64,000 bases of DNA from Macrococcus sp. DPC7161 (GTDB taxonomy: Bacteria > Bacillota > Bacilli > Staphylococcales > Staphylococcaceae). The DNA is taken from NCBI RefSeq assembly GCF_004117835.1, contig NZ_SDSC01000002.1:1-64000 (forward strand), in the 5' to 3' direction. Below the pieces are notes generated by a model. It worked only from the letters and a program-made list of their open reading frames with translations, did no database searches and was not told where the DNA came from. Made by a program: the position numbers and the translations under genes. Positions within the stretch are counted from its first letter, which is position 1; each line of letters begins with the position of its first letter. Shown piece by piece: positions 45,536 through 54,339 of the stretch.

Positions 45536-47980
45536 CTAAATAAATAAGTTTAAATTCGATTTTTCTGTGTCGCCGATATATGCACCTACACCTGCAAAGT
45601 CCACACCATCGATGATTTCATCTTTTGTTACCGCCATAATGTCCATACTCATCGTGCATGCAATCATTTTTACGCCCATACTTTGTGCTTTTTCAATCAT
45701 CACTTCTAATGAATCTACTTTCTTTTTATTCATGACATGCTTAATCATACGTGCACCCATACCTGCCATATTCATTTTAGAAATAGGCAATTTCCCTGCA
45801 TGGCTTGGCATCATTTTAGAGAATGCTTGATCTAATCCTTCTTTCTTAATGCTTACACCTGGTTTTTTAATGATGTTTAATCCCCAGAATGTAAAAAACA
45901 TCGTTACTTCTTTACCATAAGAAGCTGCACCTGTAGCAATAATAAATGACGCTAATGCTTTATCTAAATCACCACTAAATACAACCATTGTCGCACCATT
46001 TTTATTTTCAACCATTTGATAGCCGTTTGCATCATTTAATGCATTAAATGGTATTTTATTTCCTGGGTGAAGCCCTTTTTGAATCTCAACTTCTACACGA
46101 TCTTGTTTCGTTTCATTTCTTAACACTGTGTGCCCCATCGCTTTCGCCCAAGCTTCGATATCCGTACAGAATCCAAAGTCAGTTACATGAATCTCTAACA
46201 CATCACCATCTTGCATTTGGTCGATGTTTTCTTTCACTTTTAATAATGGCCCTGGACATTGTAATCCACTTGCTTCAACGAATCTTTTCGTTACATTATG
46301 TGTTTCTGTAATTTTAGCAACATTATCATCAACTTTCACAGTTGGCTTTACTTCTTTTCTGACACCATAAACTTGTTGATATAATTTGTAACCACCATCT
46401 AAATTTTTAGCATGAATACCCGCATTTTCTAAAATGCGTTGTGCATTGTAACCACGTTGTCCTACTTGGCAATAAATCAGTACTTCTTTATTTGTATTAA
46501 TTTCATCTAAACGCTCACGCAATTCTCCAAGTGGAATATGCTTGGCGCCTTCTATATGACCCACTTCAAATTCTACTTGTTCACGTACATCGATTAATTC
46601 ACCTTCAAAATCATGAACATCAGTCACTTGCACTAATCTCATACCGTCAGACAACACATTCTCAGCGGCATAACCAATAATATTGACAGGATCTTTCGCA
46701 CTAGAGAACGGTGGTGCATAAGCCACTTCAATACGTTGTAAGTCTGTTACTTTTTGATTAAATGTCATCGCACTCGCAATTAAATCGATACGTTTATCTA
46801 CGCCTTTACGTCCAACAATTTGCGCCCCATAAATTGTACCATCTTCTGCAAAAATTGTTTTGATGGTCATTGGTGTTGCACCTGGGTAATAAGCGGCGTG
46901 TGATTGGCCAGTAGTATGTAATACGTGATATGTTTTTCCTAAAGCCTTCAATGCTTTTTCATTTAATCCGACACTCGCAACAGATAAATCAAATACTTTA
47001 GCAATAGCAGTCCCAATTGGTTTAAGGGGCTCAATCACTTTTCCATTCAAGTGGTCTGCTAATAATCGACCTTGACGATTTGCAATCCATGCTAGTGGGA
47101 TATGAACATCTTGTTCACTGATTTTATGTGTCACTTCTGCTACATCACCTATAGCATAAATATCTTTCACACTTGTTTCAAATGTGTCATTTGTTTTAAT
47201 TGCTTCTTTAATGCCTAAATCAACAATGCCTTTAACTAAACTTGATTCAGGTAACACACCGATAGCTAAAATAACCATATCTGCATTGATTACTTCATCA
47301 TTGCTTGTTGTGACAGTATTTTTTCCAATAGCAGTTAAAGATTCTTCAAGATGCAAATCCACACCTTTATCTAGCATGTGCGAATGCACCATAGCTGCCA
47401 TCTCTTCATCAATACTTGGCATCACTTGTGGACCGCGTTCAAACAAACTCACTTGAATCCCTAATGCATGTAAGTTTTCTGCCATTTCTAATCCAATAAA
47501 TCCTCCACCAACAACAGTTGCTGTTTTTACATTGTTATCATTAACATATGCTTTAATTTTATCCATATCAGGAATATTACGCAGCGTAAACACATGACTT
47601 TGATCCTTACCTTCCATCGGTACAATAATTGGTTTTGCACCTGTTGAGATAATCAATACATCATAATCAAGATGCGTTAATTCACCACTTACTACATCAC
47701 GAATTTCGACTTGCTTACTTTCATGATCAACGTTAACTGCCTCTGTATTTACTCGTACATCTAAATTCATACGACCTTTCATTAATTCAGGGGTTTGAAT
47801 TAATAATTTATTTCGATCCTTAATCTCATCACCGATATAGTAAGGTAAACCACAGTTTGCAAACGACACATACGGACCTTTCTCTAATAACGTAATTTGA
47901 TCATCTTCATTCAATCTACGTAAACGTGCTGCAGCACTGGCACCACCAGCAACGCCACCAATAATAACGATTTTTCTCAT
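45536..47980 (-). CDS. CoA-disulfide reductase with rhodanese, TusA and DsrE domains
   Basis: An 814-residue four-domain protein. Residues 1-~445 form a CoA-disulfide-reductase-type flavoenzyme: FAD motif GGVAGGASAAARL, redox Cys43 in SFANCGLPYY and NAD motif VVGGGFIGLEMAENL. A rhodanese domain (~455-545) has active-site loop CQVGQRG. A TusA domain (~565-640) has LQCPGPL. A DsrE/YrkE-like domain (~655-814) has GATMVVFSGDLDKA and CTMSMD. All have catalytic cysteines intact. This suggests sulfane-sulfur or persulfide handling under CstR control. ATG 47980 is 7 bases after AGGAGG. Confidence 0.9.
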   Translation of the reverse strand: MRKIVIIGGVAGGASAAARLRRLNEDDQITLLEKGPYVSFANCGLPYYIGDEIKDRNKLLIQTPELMKGRMNLDVRVNTEAVNVDHESKQVEIRDVVSGELTHLDYDVLIISTGAKPIIVPMEGKDQSHVFTLRNIPDMDKIKAYVNDNNVKTATVVGGGFIGLEMAENLHALGIQVSLFERGPQVMPSIDEEMAAMVHSHMLDKGVDLHLEESLTAIGKNTVTTSNDEVINADMVILAIGVLPESSLVKGIVDLGIKEAIKTNDTFETSVKDIYAIGDVAEVTHKISEQDVHIPLAWIANRQGRLLADHLNGKVIEPLKPIGTAIAKVFDLSVASVGLNEKALKALGKTYHVLHTTGQSHAAYYPGATPMTIKTIFAEDGTIYGAQIVGRKGVDKRIDLIASAMTFNQKVTDLQRIEVAYAPPFSSAKDPVNIIGYAAENVLSDGMRLVQVTDVHDFEGELIDVREQVEFEVGHIEGAKHIPLGELRERLDEINTNKEVLIYCQVGQRGYNAQRILENAGIHAKNLDGGYKLYQQVYGVRKEVKPTVKVDDNVAKITETHNVTKRFVEASGLQCPGPLLKVKENIDQMQDGDVLEIHVTDFGFCTDIEAWAKAMGHTVLRNETKQDRVEVEIQKGLHPGNKIPFNALNDANGYQMVENKNGATMVVFSGDLDKALASFIIATGAASYGKEVTMFFTFWGLNIIKKPGVSIKKEGLDQAFSKMMPSHAGKLPISKMNMAGMGARMIKHVMNKKKVDSLEVMIEKAQSMGVKMIACTMSMDIMAVTKDEIIDGVDFAGVGAYIGDTEKSNLNLFI

Positions 47981-48001
47981 CATCGTTCCTCCTCAAATTA
48001 A

Positions 48002-48017
48002 ATACCTATAGGGGTAT
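48002..48017. promoter_or_regulatory. CstR operator 1 (over CoADR -10)
   Basis: ATACCTATAGGGGTAT matches ATACC-N6-GGTAT, the pattern of CsoR/CstR operators. It overlaps a minus-strand -10 (TAGGAT, 48016-48021) that lies 17 bases from TTGACT (48039-48044), the likely promoter of the CoA-disulfide-reductase gene. Confidence 0.75.
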
Positions 48018-48044
48018 CCTAACAGTATATATAATCAAAGTCAA

Positions 48045-48060
48045 ATACCCCGCACGGTAT
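48045..48060. promoter_or_regulatory. CstR operator 2 (beside CoADR -35)
   Basis: ATACCCCGCACGGTAT has the same arms ATACC/GGTAT. It abuts the minus-strand -35 TTGACT at 48039-48044 and lies upstream of the plus-strand promoter, so it may serve both directions. Confidence 0.75.
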
Positions 48061-48078
48061 TTCATAAAGTTGACACAA

Positions 48079-48094
48079 ATACCCGATGGGGTAT
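48079..48094. promoter_or_regulatory. CstR operator 3 (in cstR promoter)
   Basis: ATACCCGATGGGGTAT has the same arms. It fills the spacer of a plus-strand promoter, TTGACA (48070-48075) and TAGAAT (48094-48099), upstream of cstR. This fits negative autoregulation. Confidence 0.78.
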
Positions 48095-48154
48095 AGAATA
48101 GTGGAATAATAAAAAGAGAGAGAAATAAAAAACAAGTAATAGAAAGGAGCCCAT

Positions 48155-48415
48155 ATGCAATACACTACTAAACAAATCAATCGTTTAAAGCGTCTACAGG
48201 GGCAATTGAATGGTATTCTAAAAATGATGGAAGAAGATAAAGACTGCAAAGACGTCGTGACACAATTAAGCGCCTCAAGAAGTGGCATCGAGAAATTGAT
48301 TGGCGTTATCGTCAGCGAAAACCTTGCAGAATGTGTGAAAGAAAATGTAAAAAATAATGAAGACACCGACGAACTTGTAAAAGAGGCAGTGAACTTGTTA
48401 ATTAAAAGTAGATAA
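48155..48415 (+). CDS. cstR: persulfide-sensing repressor CstR (CsoR family)
   Basis: An 86-residue all-helical DNA-binding protein. The two reactive cysteines sit exactly at Cys31 (EDKDCKD) and Cys60 (LAECVK). The copper-ligand His of true CsoR is replaced (SENLAEC, Asn56 region), which marks the persulfide sensor CstR. In S. aureus persulfides crosslink these Cys residues and release the operator. It is divergent from the sulfur-transferase fusion with three matching operators between. AAAGGAG precedes the ATG by 7 bases. Confidence 0.92.
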   Translation: MQYTTKQINRLKRLQGQLNGILKMMEEDKDCKDVVTQLSASRSGIEKLIGVIVSENLAECVKENVKNNEDTDELVKEAVNLLIKSR

Positions 48416-48446
48416 TATTAAAACTTGAATATTTTTAGATAATTCT

Positions 48447-48476
48447 GATAAATTAGTATTAACTTACTAATTTATC
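48447..48476 (+). terminator. terminator of cstR
   Basis: GATAAATTAGTA (48447-48458) pairs with TACTAATTTATC (48465-48476), followed by TTTTTTTAT. It separates cstR from the DUF819 gene. Confidence 0.88.
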
Positions 48477-48496
48477 TTTTTTTATGGGGGTATTCA

Positions 48497-49702
48497 ATGG
48501 ATACGATTATTTCTAGCAAAGATACAATGAGTTTATGGGCTATTATTGTTATTTTCAGCAGCTTAAGCATTTACTTAGAACTTAAATTTAAATGGGCAGC
48601 AAAACTATCCGGAGCTATACTTGCTTTAATATTCGCTTTATTATTATCTAATTTTAATATCATTCCGACTGCTTCCCCAGTCTACGATCAAGTGTGGGGC
48701 TTTATCATTCCACTCGCATTACCATTGTTATTGTTTCAAATTGACATTAAAGCCATTTGGAAAGAAAGCGGCAGACTTCTCGGGATATTTTTACTGAGTT
48801 CTGTTGGTACAGTAGCTGGGACACTTATCGCATTCTTCTTACTACACAATCATATTCCACATTTAGAAAAATTAAGCGCCATGATGAGCGCTAGCTATAT
48901 TGGTGGTGGTGTTAACTTTGCAGCAATGGCATTAAAATTCAATCCACCTAAGGATATAATTTCTGCTGCAGTAGTTGCAGACAACTTAATGACCGCTTTA
49001 TTTATTTTAACGCTCATGACAATACCGACAATTCAATTTATTAAAAACAAATTCTCTACACCACACATTGATGAAGTAGAGGCATCTCACCATAATGGTG
49101 CAGAAGATTATTTCAGCAGAAAAGAAATATCTTTATTAGATATTGCATTAAATTTTGGTGCAAGTTTTTTCATCGTGGCGATTTCATTTAAACTTTCAGA
49201 ACTATTAATGAAAATCATTCCAGAAAGTAAACATAATATCCCGTTGGAAATATTTAGAGGCATTTTTACAGATAAATATTTACTATTAACAACCTTTACA
49301 TTTATCCTGTTACTGTTATTCCCTAAATTCTTTAAACGCTTAAATGGCAGCTCAGAATTTGGAACATATTTGATTTATTTATTCTTTTTCGTACTAGGAA
49401 TACCGGCGTCAATCCCATTAATCATTCAAAATGCACCGTTATTATTAGTATTTGTCTTCATTATTGCTATGATGAACTTATTAATATCACTGATTGCAGG
49501 TAAGATAATCGGTGCTGATTTAGAGGAGATATTGCTAGCATCTAACGCAAATATTGGTGGGCCTACTACAGCTGCCGCCCTTGCGATTGCTAAAGGTTGG
49601 ACAAAACTAATCGGACCTATTCTTGTTGTTGGGACATTAGGCTACATTATCGGCAATTATGTTGGTACTGCTATGGGTATATTCCTCGGTCAATACACAT
49701 AA
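48497..49702 (+). CDS. DUF819 family membrane protein
   Basis: A 401-residue polytopic protein with about 11 helices. The duplicated GGxxxFAAMA-type loops (MSASYIGGGVNFAAMALKF and ASNANIGGPTTAAALAIAKGW) are characteristic of DUF819 (YjcL-like) and recall Na+-coupled carboxylate transporters. An acidic and His-rich loop (DEVEASHHNGAEDYF) separates the halves. Substrate unknown. It lies downstream of cstR but behind a terminator, so joint control is doubtful. GGGGG precedes the ATG. Confidence 0.82.
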   Translation: MDTIISSKDTMSLWAIIVIFSSLSIYLELKFKWAAKLSGAILALIFALLLSNFNIIPTASPVYDQVWGFIIPLALPLLLFQIDIKAIWKESGRLLGIFLLSSVGTVAGTLIAFFLLHNHIPHLEKLSAMMSASYIGGGVNFAAMALKFNPPKDIISAAVVADNLMTALFILTLMTIPTIQFIKNKFSTPHIDEVEASHHNGAEDYFSRKEISLLDIALNFGASFFIVAISFKLSELLMKIIPESKHNIPLEIFRGIFTDKYLLLTTFTFILLLLFPKFFKRLNGSSEFGTYLIYLFFFVLGIPASIPLIIQNAPLLLVFVFIIAMMNLLISLIAGKIIGADLEEILLASNANIGGPTTAAALAIAKGWTKLIGPILVVGTLGYIIGNYVGTAMGIFLGQYT

Positions 49703-49707
49703 ATAAA

Positions 49708-49822
49708 GAGGTGAGACATAAGTTGCCACTACGACAAAAACTGAACAAAAACGATAAATCAAAAAGCGATTTATACGTTTTGTTCGGTCTTTGTTTGCGG
49801 CGGACACTTATGTCCCAGCCTC
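49708..49822. repeat. intergenic long-hairpin element, copy 3 (diverged)
   Basis: Outer arms GAGGTGAGACATAAGT (49708-49723) and ACTTATGTCCCAGCCTC (49806-49822) pair, and the inner part again folds (CTGAACAAAAACG with CGTTTTGTTCGG; AAATC with GATTT). It resembles the elements at 22.9 and 36.8 kb in architecture but not in most bases. It lies between convergent DUF819 and YdeI genes and probably works as a bidirectional terminator. Confidence 0.75.
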
Positions 49823-49834
49823 CCTCTGATTTCA

Positions 49835-50428
49835 TCAATCATTCAATCCTTTACCAGCTATGATTTGTGGATAATATTTTTCTACTCTCGCTTGACGCGT
49901 TGCGCTACGTTTCGCTTGTGAAATCGTATAAATATATTGTCTTTGTCTTCCTGGTGTTAAAGATTTAAATGCTACTTCAAATTTCGGATCTTCTTTAAAT
50001 TTATCTTCTAATTCCACTGGTAATTCATACTGCTCAGTCTTTTTCATTTCAACTTTCTTGCCTGCTTTTTCTATTGCAATCGCTTGTTCAATGTAATATT
50101 TAATTTGTGTTTCTTGAGCTTGTATTTCTTCTAAACTTTTAAAGCGTAATTGTCTTGCTGCTTGCACGTTTTCAGTTTGTTGTATCAATAATTGATATGT
50201 ATCTTCAATTAACGCACCTTTATGGAACAGCAACGCTACGTATTCTTTAAAGCCATGAATCAATACTACATTTTTATTTTTCAATGTATAGCATGGATGC
50301 ATCCACTTATAATCTTCTTCTAAATCGAATTGTTGTATGATTGCCCTTAACGCATTATATTCTTCTTTCCATTGTCTTTTACGTTCAAAAAACGCTTCTA
50401 TTTTTAGTAGTTTATCTGCTTTATCCAT
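49835..50428 (-). CDS. YdeI/OmpD-associated family protein
   Basis: A 197-residue cytosolic protein: a DUF1801-type N-terminal half (YKWMHPCYTLKNKNVVLIHGFKEYVALLFHKGALI) and the bacteriocin-resistance YdeI/OmpD-associated C-terminal block (ELPVELEDKFKEDPKFEVAFKSLTPGRQRQYIYTISQAKRSATRQARVEK). This family is widespread and poorly characterised; in other genera members were linked to stress or peptide resistance. It is the second gene after the DUF418 gene (13-base gap). Confidence 0.85.
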   Translation of the reverse strand: MDKADKLLKIEAFFERKRQWKEEYNALRAIIQQFDLEEDYKWMHPCYTLKNKNVVLIHGFKEYVALLFHKGALIEDTYQLLIQQTENVQAARQLRFKSLEEIQAQETQIKYYIEQAIAIEKAGKKVEMKKTEQYELPVELEDKFKEDPKFEVAFKSLTPGRQRQYIYTISQAKRSATRQARVEKYYPQIIAGKGLND

Positions 50429-50441
50429 TTTTTATACCTCT

Positions 50442-51560
50442 TTATTTTAAATATGTGATTTTACGCCAAATAAATTCTAATGGCCCCATTTTAAATCGCT
50501 TCAAGTAGAAATGACTAAATAACAACTGCATGATGATAATAAGCCCAGCTAAGCAATATAAAAAGTCTATCGGTATTCGATCATAACCTTTGCAAATATA
50601 AAAAATTATAAACATAATCATACTTTGCATAATATATAACGTAAAACTCAATTTGCCCATATTTTGAAACGGTTTAAGTATCTTTTGTAAAAGTGGATGT
50701 TCACACATTAAAGTCACAAACATAAAATAACCAACGCTTAACATCGAACCTCCATAATATAAAAAGATTTGCGATTGCGTCATCGTAATTTGTCCCTTCA
50801 CACCATGATACTTAATCGCTAATCCTATCACTGTAGCTAGAGCTGCAACGATCATACTGATATTTCTATGTGCAGTGATTTTTGAAAGTGCACCACTTCT
50901 AAATAAAATGACTCCCAATAATATGAAAGGTAATAATGTGATGACATTACTAATAATCCCGATGAACGTTAAAGCATTGGATGCATTAAATTCCATCATA
51001 TTTTGATGGACGATTTCACGAATGTTACCATCTTGTATCGCTTGATATAAGACAGTTTCATTTGCTCCTGATATGAAATCACCGCCTGAATCCGTCATAA
51101 AATATGTTGCAACATAAGATAATAAACCTATTATGCCTAAAATTGATGCAACAATAATTGATATAACATTCGGTAAATACAATAATGGTATGACAAACAA
51201 CGCCATTACTGCATATGCATTCATAATATCACCATAAAATAATAAGTAACCATGCAATGCACCAAATAGTAACATCGCAATAATTCTACGGTACATAATC
51301 CATAGTGTATTTTCATTTCTTGATTGTGTATTACGAAACATTATCGCAAGCCCGATACCAAAGAGAAATGCAAAGATTGGATAAAATGAATTGAACACAA
51401 ATATTTCATTTAATTTGTACAACCATCTGCTAATACGGTTATCATAATAAATAAACGGCTCATAATAAACATTCAAATAATGAAACCCTAAAATATTCAT
51501 AAATAGAATGCCACATATACTCAAACCACGCATGACATCCAAACTCATAATTCGTTGCAT
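50442..51560 (-). CDS. DUF418 family membrane protein
   Basis: A 372-residue polytopic protein of the DUF418/YeiB-like acyltransferase-related group. It starts with the family signature MSLDVMRGLSICGILFMNI and ends with GKLSFTLYIMQSMIMFIIFY and the GPLEFIWRKITY motif. About nine helices. ATG 51560 is 6 bases after AAGGGG; ATG 51566 directly abuts it. It precedes YdeI on the same strand and is divergent from the GNAT gene. Function unknown. Confidence 0.85.
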   Translation of the reverse strand: MQRIMSLDVMRGLSICGILFMNILGFHYLNVYYEPFIYYDNRISRWLYKLNEIFVFNSFYPIFAFLFGIGLAIMFRNTQSRNENTLWIMYRRIIAMLLFGALHGYLLFYGDIMNAYAVMALFVIPLLYLPNVISIIVASILGIIGLLSYVATYFMTDSGGDFISGANETVLYQAIQDGNIREIVHQNMMEFNASNALTFIGIISNVITLLPFILLGVILFRSGALSKITAHRNISMIVAALATVIGLAIKYHGVKGQITMTQSQIFLYYGGSMLSVGYFMFVTLMCEHPLLQKILKPFQNMGKLSFTLYIMQSMIMFIIFYICKGYDRIPIDFLYCLAGLIIIMQLLFSHFYLKRFKMGPLEFIWRKITYLK

Positions 51561-51646
51561 AGCCATCCCCTTCGTTAAAATACTTATCAATATCATACCA
51601 TGATATACTATTTGTAATCATAAATAACATACACGGAGGCAATAAT

Positions 51647-52171
51647 ATGATAGAGATGAAATCTTGCACAATTGACGACCTAAAATCATTACAACAAATT
51701 GCGTACCAAACATTCGATGAAACATTCAGACCACAAAATGATGATGCAGTGATGGACGCATACTTAAAAGACGCATTCACAGACGATAAAATGACGAATG
51801 AATTAAACAATCCTTATTCTCAATTCTATTTCATCAAAGTCAATCAAGAAATTGCAGGATATTTAAAGGTAAACGAAAGGGATGCCCAAACAGAACCAAT
51901 GAGCGACGAACACCTTGAAATAGAACGCATTTATGTCCTAAATTCATACCAAAAGCAAGGCCTTGGCAAAGTCATGTATGAAAAAGCAATAAACATCGCA
52001 AAATCAAAAGGAAAATCTAAAATTTGGCTAGGTGTATGGGAGAAAAATGAAAATGCACTTGGCTTCTATAAGAGTAAAGGCTTTAAACAAATAGATGAAC
52101 ATACATTTATGATGGGTCACGATGCTCAAACGGATTACATTATGGAAAAAGACTTACTAAAAGGAGAATAA
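51647..52171 (+). CDS. GNAT family N-acetyltransferase
   Basis: A 174-residue acetyltransferase. The acetyl-CoA loop is IYVLNSYQKQGLGKVMYEKAI (Q-x-x-G-x-G/A form), and strand 5 IWLGVWEKNENALGFYKSKGF is typical of PaiA-type enzymes that acetylate polyamines. GGAGGC precedes the ATG. It is followed after one base by a NUDIX gene in the same operon. Substrate not determined. Confidence 0.88.
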   Translation: MIEMKSCTIDDLKSLQQIAYQTFDETFRPQNDDAVMDAYLKDAFTDDKMTNELNNPYSQFYFIKVNQEIAGYLKVNERDAQTEPMSDEHLEIERIYVLNSYQKQGLGKVMYEKAINIAKSKGKSKIWLGVWEKNENALGFYKSKGFKQIDEHTFMMGHDAQTDYIMEKDLLKGE

Positions 52172-52172
52172 T

Positions 52173-52628
52173 ATGACAAGAGCCGTACCAACAATCACAA
52201 CAAATATGTGTATGATTGAAAATGACAAAGGTCATATCCTTGTCCAAAATAGACAAGGAAAATCATGGCCGGGCATCACATTTCCTGGAGGCCATGTAGA
52301 ATTTGGCGAGTCCTTCCATGATGCCGTAGTAAGAGAAGTTAAAGAAGAAACAGGACTGGATATCAAACATCCGATTTTATGTGGCGTTAAACATTTTGAA
52401 ACTGAAAATAACGAACGCTATATCGTACTATGTTATAAAACGAATCAATATTCAGGTGATATACAACCCTCTGAAGAAGGCGATGTATTTTGGATTAACA
52501 AAGAAGATTTAAATTCTTATACACTTGCCAATGATTTTTTAGAAATGTATCAACTATTTATAAATCCTGATTGCTCTGAATTTTACTATGAGAAAGATCA
52601 ATCCGATTGGCATATTAAGCTTTACTAA
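52173..52628 (+). CDS. NUDIX hydrolase (MutT-like)
   Basis: A 151-residue pyrophosphatase. The Nudix box is complete: GGHVEFGESFHDAVVREVKEETG with the catalytic REVKEE glutamates. The length and the early TTNMCMIENDKGHILVQNRQGKSWPGI start resemble 8-oxo-dGTP diphosphatases, but the family is broad and the nucleotide cannot be assigned. Co-transcribed with the GNAT gene; AAAGGAG lies upstream of the ATG. Confidence 0.88.
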   Translation: MTRAVPTITTNMCMIENDKGHILVQNRQGKSWPGITFPGGHVEFGESFHDAVVREVKEETGLDIKHPILCGVKHFETENNERYIVLCYKTNQYSGDIQPSEEGDVFWINKEDLNSYTLANDFLEMYQLFINPDCSEFYYEKDQSDWHIKLY

Positions 52629-52633
52629 ATTTA

Positions 52634-52682
52634 AAAAAGGTATAAAGACATCATCGAAATCGATGTTGCTTTATACCTTTTT
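52634..52682 (+). terminator. bidirectional terminator after GNAT-NUDIX operon
   Basis: AAAAAGGTATAAAG (52634-52647) pairs with CTTTATACCTTTTT (52669-52682). An inner helix (CATCATCG with CGATGTTG) extends the stem. It also serves the small ORF at 52693 on the minus strand. Confidence 0.9.
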
Positions 52683-52692
52683 ATAATGCATT

Positions 52693-52812
52693 TTATTTTT
52701 GTTTATTATCATCCCGCTGACTATCCTCGAAGTTATCGTCAGCATCATTAGTATTACTCATATCCATTGGGAATGAATTACGTGATTTTGTTGTCATTTG
52801 TTTTAAGTTCAT
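52693..52812 (-). CDS. 39-residue acidic small protein
   Basis: A short minus-strand ORF starting MNLKQMTTKSRNSFP with an acidic C-terminal half (NTNDADDNFEDSQRDDN). GGGAG lies 9 bases before the ATG and a terminator follows the stop by 10 bases, which supports a real gene. No membrane segment. Function unknown. Confidence 0.55.
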   Translation of the reverse strand: MNLKQMTTKSRNSFPMDMSNTNDADDNFEDSQRDDNKQK

Positions 52813-53300
52813 TTTTCATAACTCCCATTCATTATTAATGATTTAGTTTGTGAATTTTTATATTGCTTCTAGTACACTCAAAATAAAAACTAATATGCAC
52901 TATTTCGGTATTTAATATTCTTAATTTCTTTCCTTCAATTTCAAAACATCAACTTCTTAGTTATATGTAAATAATAAAAACATTAGTGCGTATTAATTTT
53001 TCACACAATTCATCTTAATACATGTTCAACAAAAATAAAAGACGACAATTTGTTGAAATATGGCGTGTTTTATGTTTTTATTAAACATTTTTACAATAAC
53101 CTCTCTTAAAATCTCATAAATTCATAAAAACATTAATTATTCTAATATAGTTAAACAACATTTGTTGTTCTTGATTTCAAACATATGTTTACATTTGATA
53201 TTTAAAATTATTATCAACTAAAATATTTAACAACATCTATTTAACGTTTATGGATTTCACAAATTGTTAACATATTTCTTTAGCAATTTTACAAAATAAA
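52813..53300. other. AT-rich stretch without a recognisable gene
   Basis: I find no ORF with a ribosome binding site and no recognisable RNA here. The part next to 52813 must hold the promoter of the 39-residue ORF. Several TTAACA/TGTTAA words occur, as in the 54.5-55.1 kb gap, but base composition alone could explain most. Confidence 0.6.
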
Positions 53301-53330
53301 AACCAAATACATTATAAAATGCACTTGGTT
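53301..53330 (-). terminator. terminator of the CAP-domain gene
   Basis: AACCAAATACATT (53301-53313) pairs with AAATGCACTTGGTT (53317-53330) with small bulges. The minus strand then reads TTTTATTTTG. It is about 75 bases past the stop. Confidence 0.7.
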
Positions 53331-53403
53331 CATTTCATTTGTCATTTAGTAGGCGGACTAAGGGAGACTATGAAATTTAATTTACTAATTGCTTATCTAT
53401 ATA

Positions 53404-54339
53404 TTATCTGCTGAATGCTTGTGTTCCGAAAATGTAGCTATAACGACCCTTTTCAATACGGTTGAATTGAGAAATTTTAATTGATACAGCCATTTTTTTG
53501 TAGTCTGAACGCATCATATTTTTATAATGTCCTGAAGATGCTTTCCATTGTGCAAAGAATTTTTCAGCCATATATTTCTCTGAAACAATTTCATAAGGAT
53601 TGCCACGGAAGAAGTTCATTGCTGAATTTTCTCCAACTGTATATATTGCTCTTGGCACATCGAATGCTGTAGAAAATCTTGCTTTATTTAAACGTACGTG
53701 AGGAATACCATCCACTGAGATATGTCCGTATTGCGCTAATTCTGTGGAACGAGTATCAGCACCTCTTTGTAATGCTGATGAGTATGATAATGGACGTAAA
53801 CCTTTTGCACGACGCTCTGTGTTTACTAATTTTAATAAATCTTGATTGAATTTATTGTTGTTAAAAATAACGTTTTTATTGAATGCTTCTTGTGTACCAT
53901 AATTCAATTTCATTGGTGCGTATACAGAACCAGTTGAAGCACTTGATACAATTAATTGATTACGTAAACTAGCATTTTGAGCTTTTCTGTATTTTGCATT
54001 ATCTGATTCTCTGGCAGCTCGATCAAATGATACGTTGTTTCTGATAATCACTCTTTCAACAGTATCGCCAGTCCATAATTTTAAACCTGATCGATATGAC
54101 TGACTAGCATCTAAATTCATTGTATTAAAGCGACCATCTTTAAATTTACTTCCTACTCTAACAATATTTCTATTTGAGATAATCTTTTTTGGTGCTTTCT
54201 TTTTTACTACTGTTGACTTTTTAACTACTTTCTTTTTTACTACTGTCGTTTTTTTAGCAGCATCTACTTCATGTTGATTTGTTAACCCCATTGTTAGTAG
54301 TAATGAACTTGCTAATATGATTTTCGCTAATGATTTCAT
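53404..54339 (-). CDS. secreted CAP/SCP-domain protein
   Basis: A 311-residue exported protein. The signal peptide is MKSLAKIILASSLLLTMGLT with cleavage near VDA-AK. A strongly basic low-complexity stretch follows (TTVVKKKVVKKSTVVKKK, ~residues 30-50), likely to bind anionic cell wall polymers. The C-terminal half (~165-311) is a CAP domain: LLKLVNTERRAKGLRPLSY, TELAQYGHISVDG, AVGEN-like IYTVGENSAMNF and SSGHYKNMMRSDYKKMAVS. Bacterial CAP proteins are often cell-wall associated; activity is unknown. Single gene with long ORF-free flanks. Confidence 0.88.
   Translation of the reverse strand: MKSLAKIILASSLLLTMGLTNQHEVDAAKKTTVVKKKVVKKSTVVKKKAPKKIISNRNIVRVGSKFKDGRFNTMNLDASQSYRSGLKLWTGDTVERVIIRNNVSFDRAARESDNAKYRKAQNASLRNQLIVSSASTGSVYAPMKLNYGTQEAFNKNVIFNNNKFNQDLLKLVNTERRAKGLRPLSYSSALQRGADTRSTELAQYGHISVDGIPHVRLNKARFSTAFDVPRAIYTVGENSAMNFFRGNPYEIVSEKYMAEKFFAQWKASSGHYKNMMRSDYKKMAVSIKISQFNRIEKGRYSYIFGTQAFSR

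Noticed and set aside
53000-53300. A small RNA or leader in the gap before the CAP-gene terminator
   Set aside because: No promoter-terminator pair or conserved fold could be made out; the TTAACA words fit the local AT richness.
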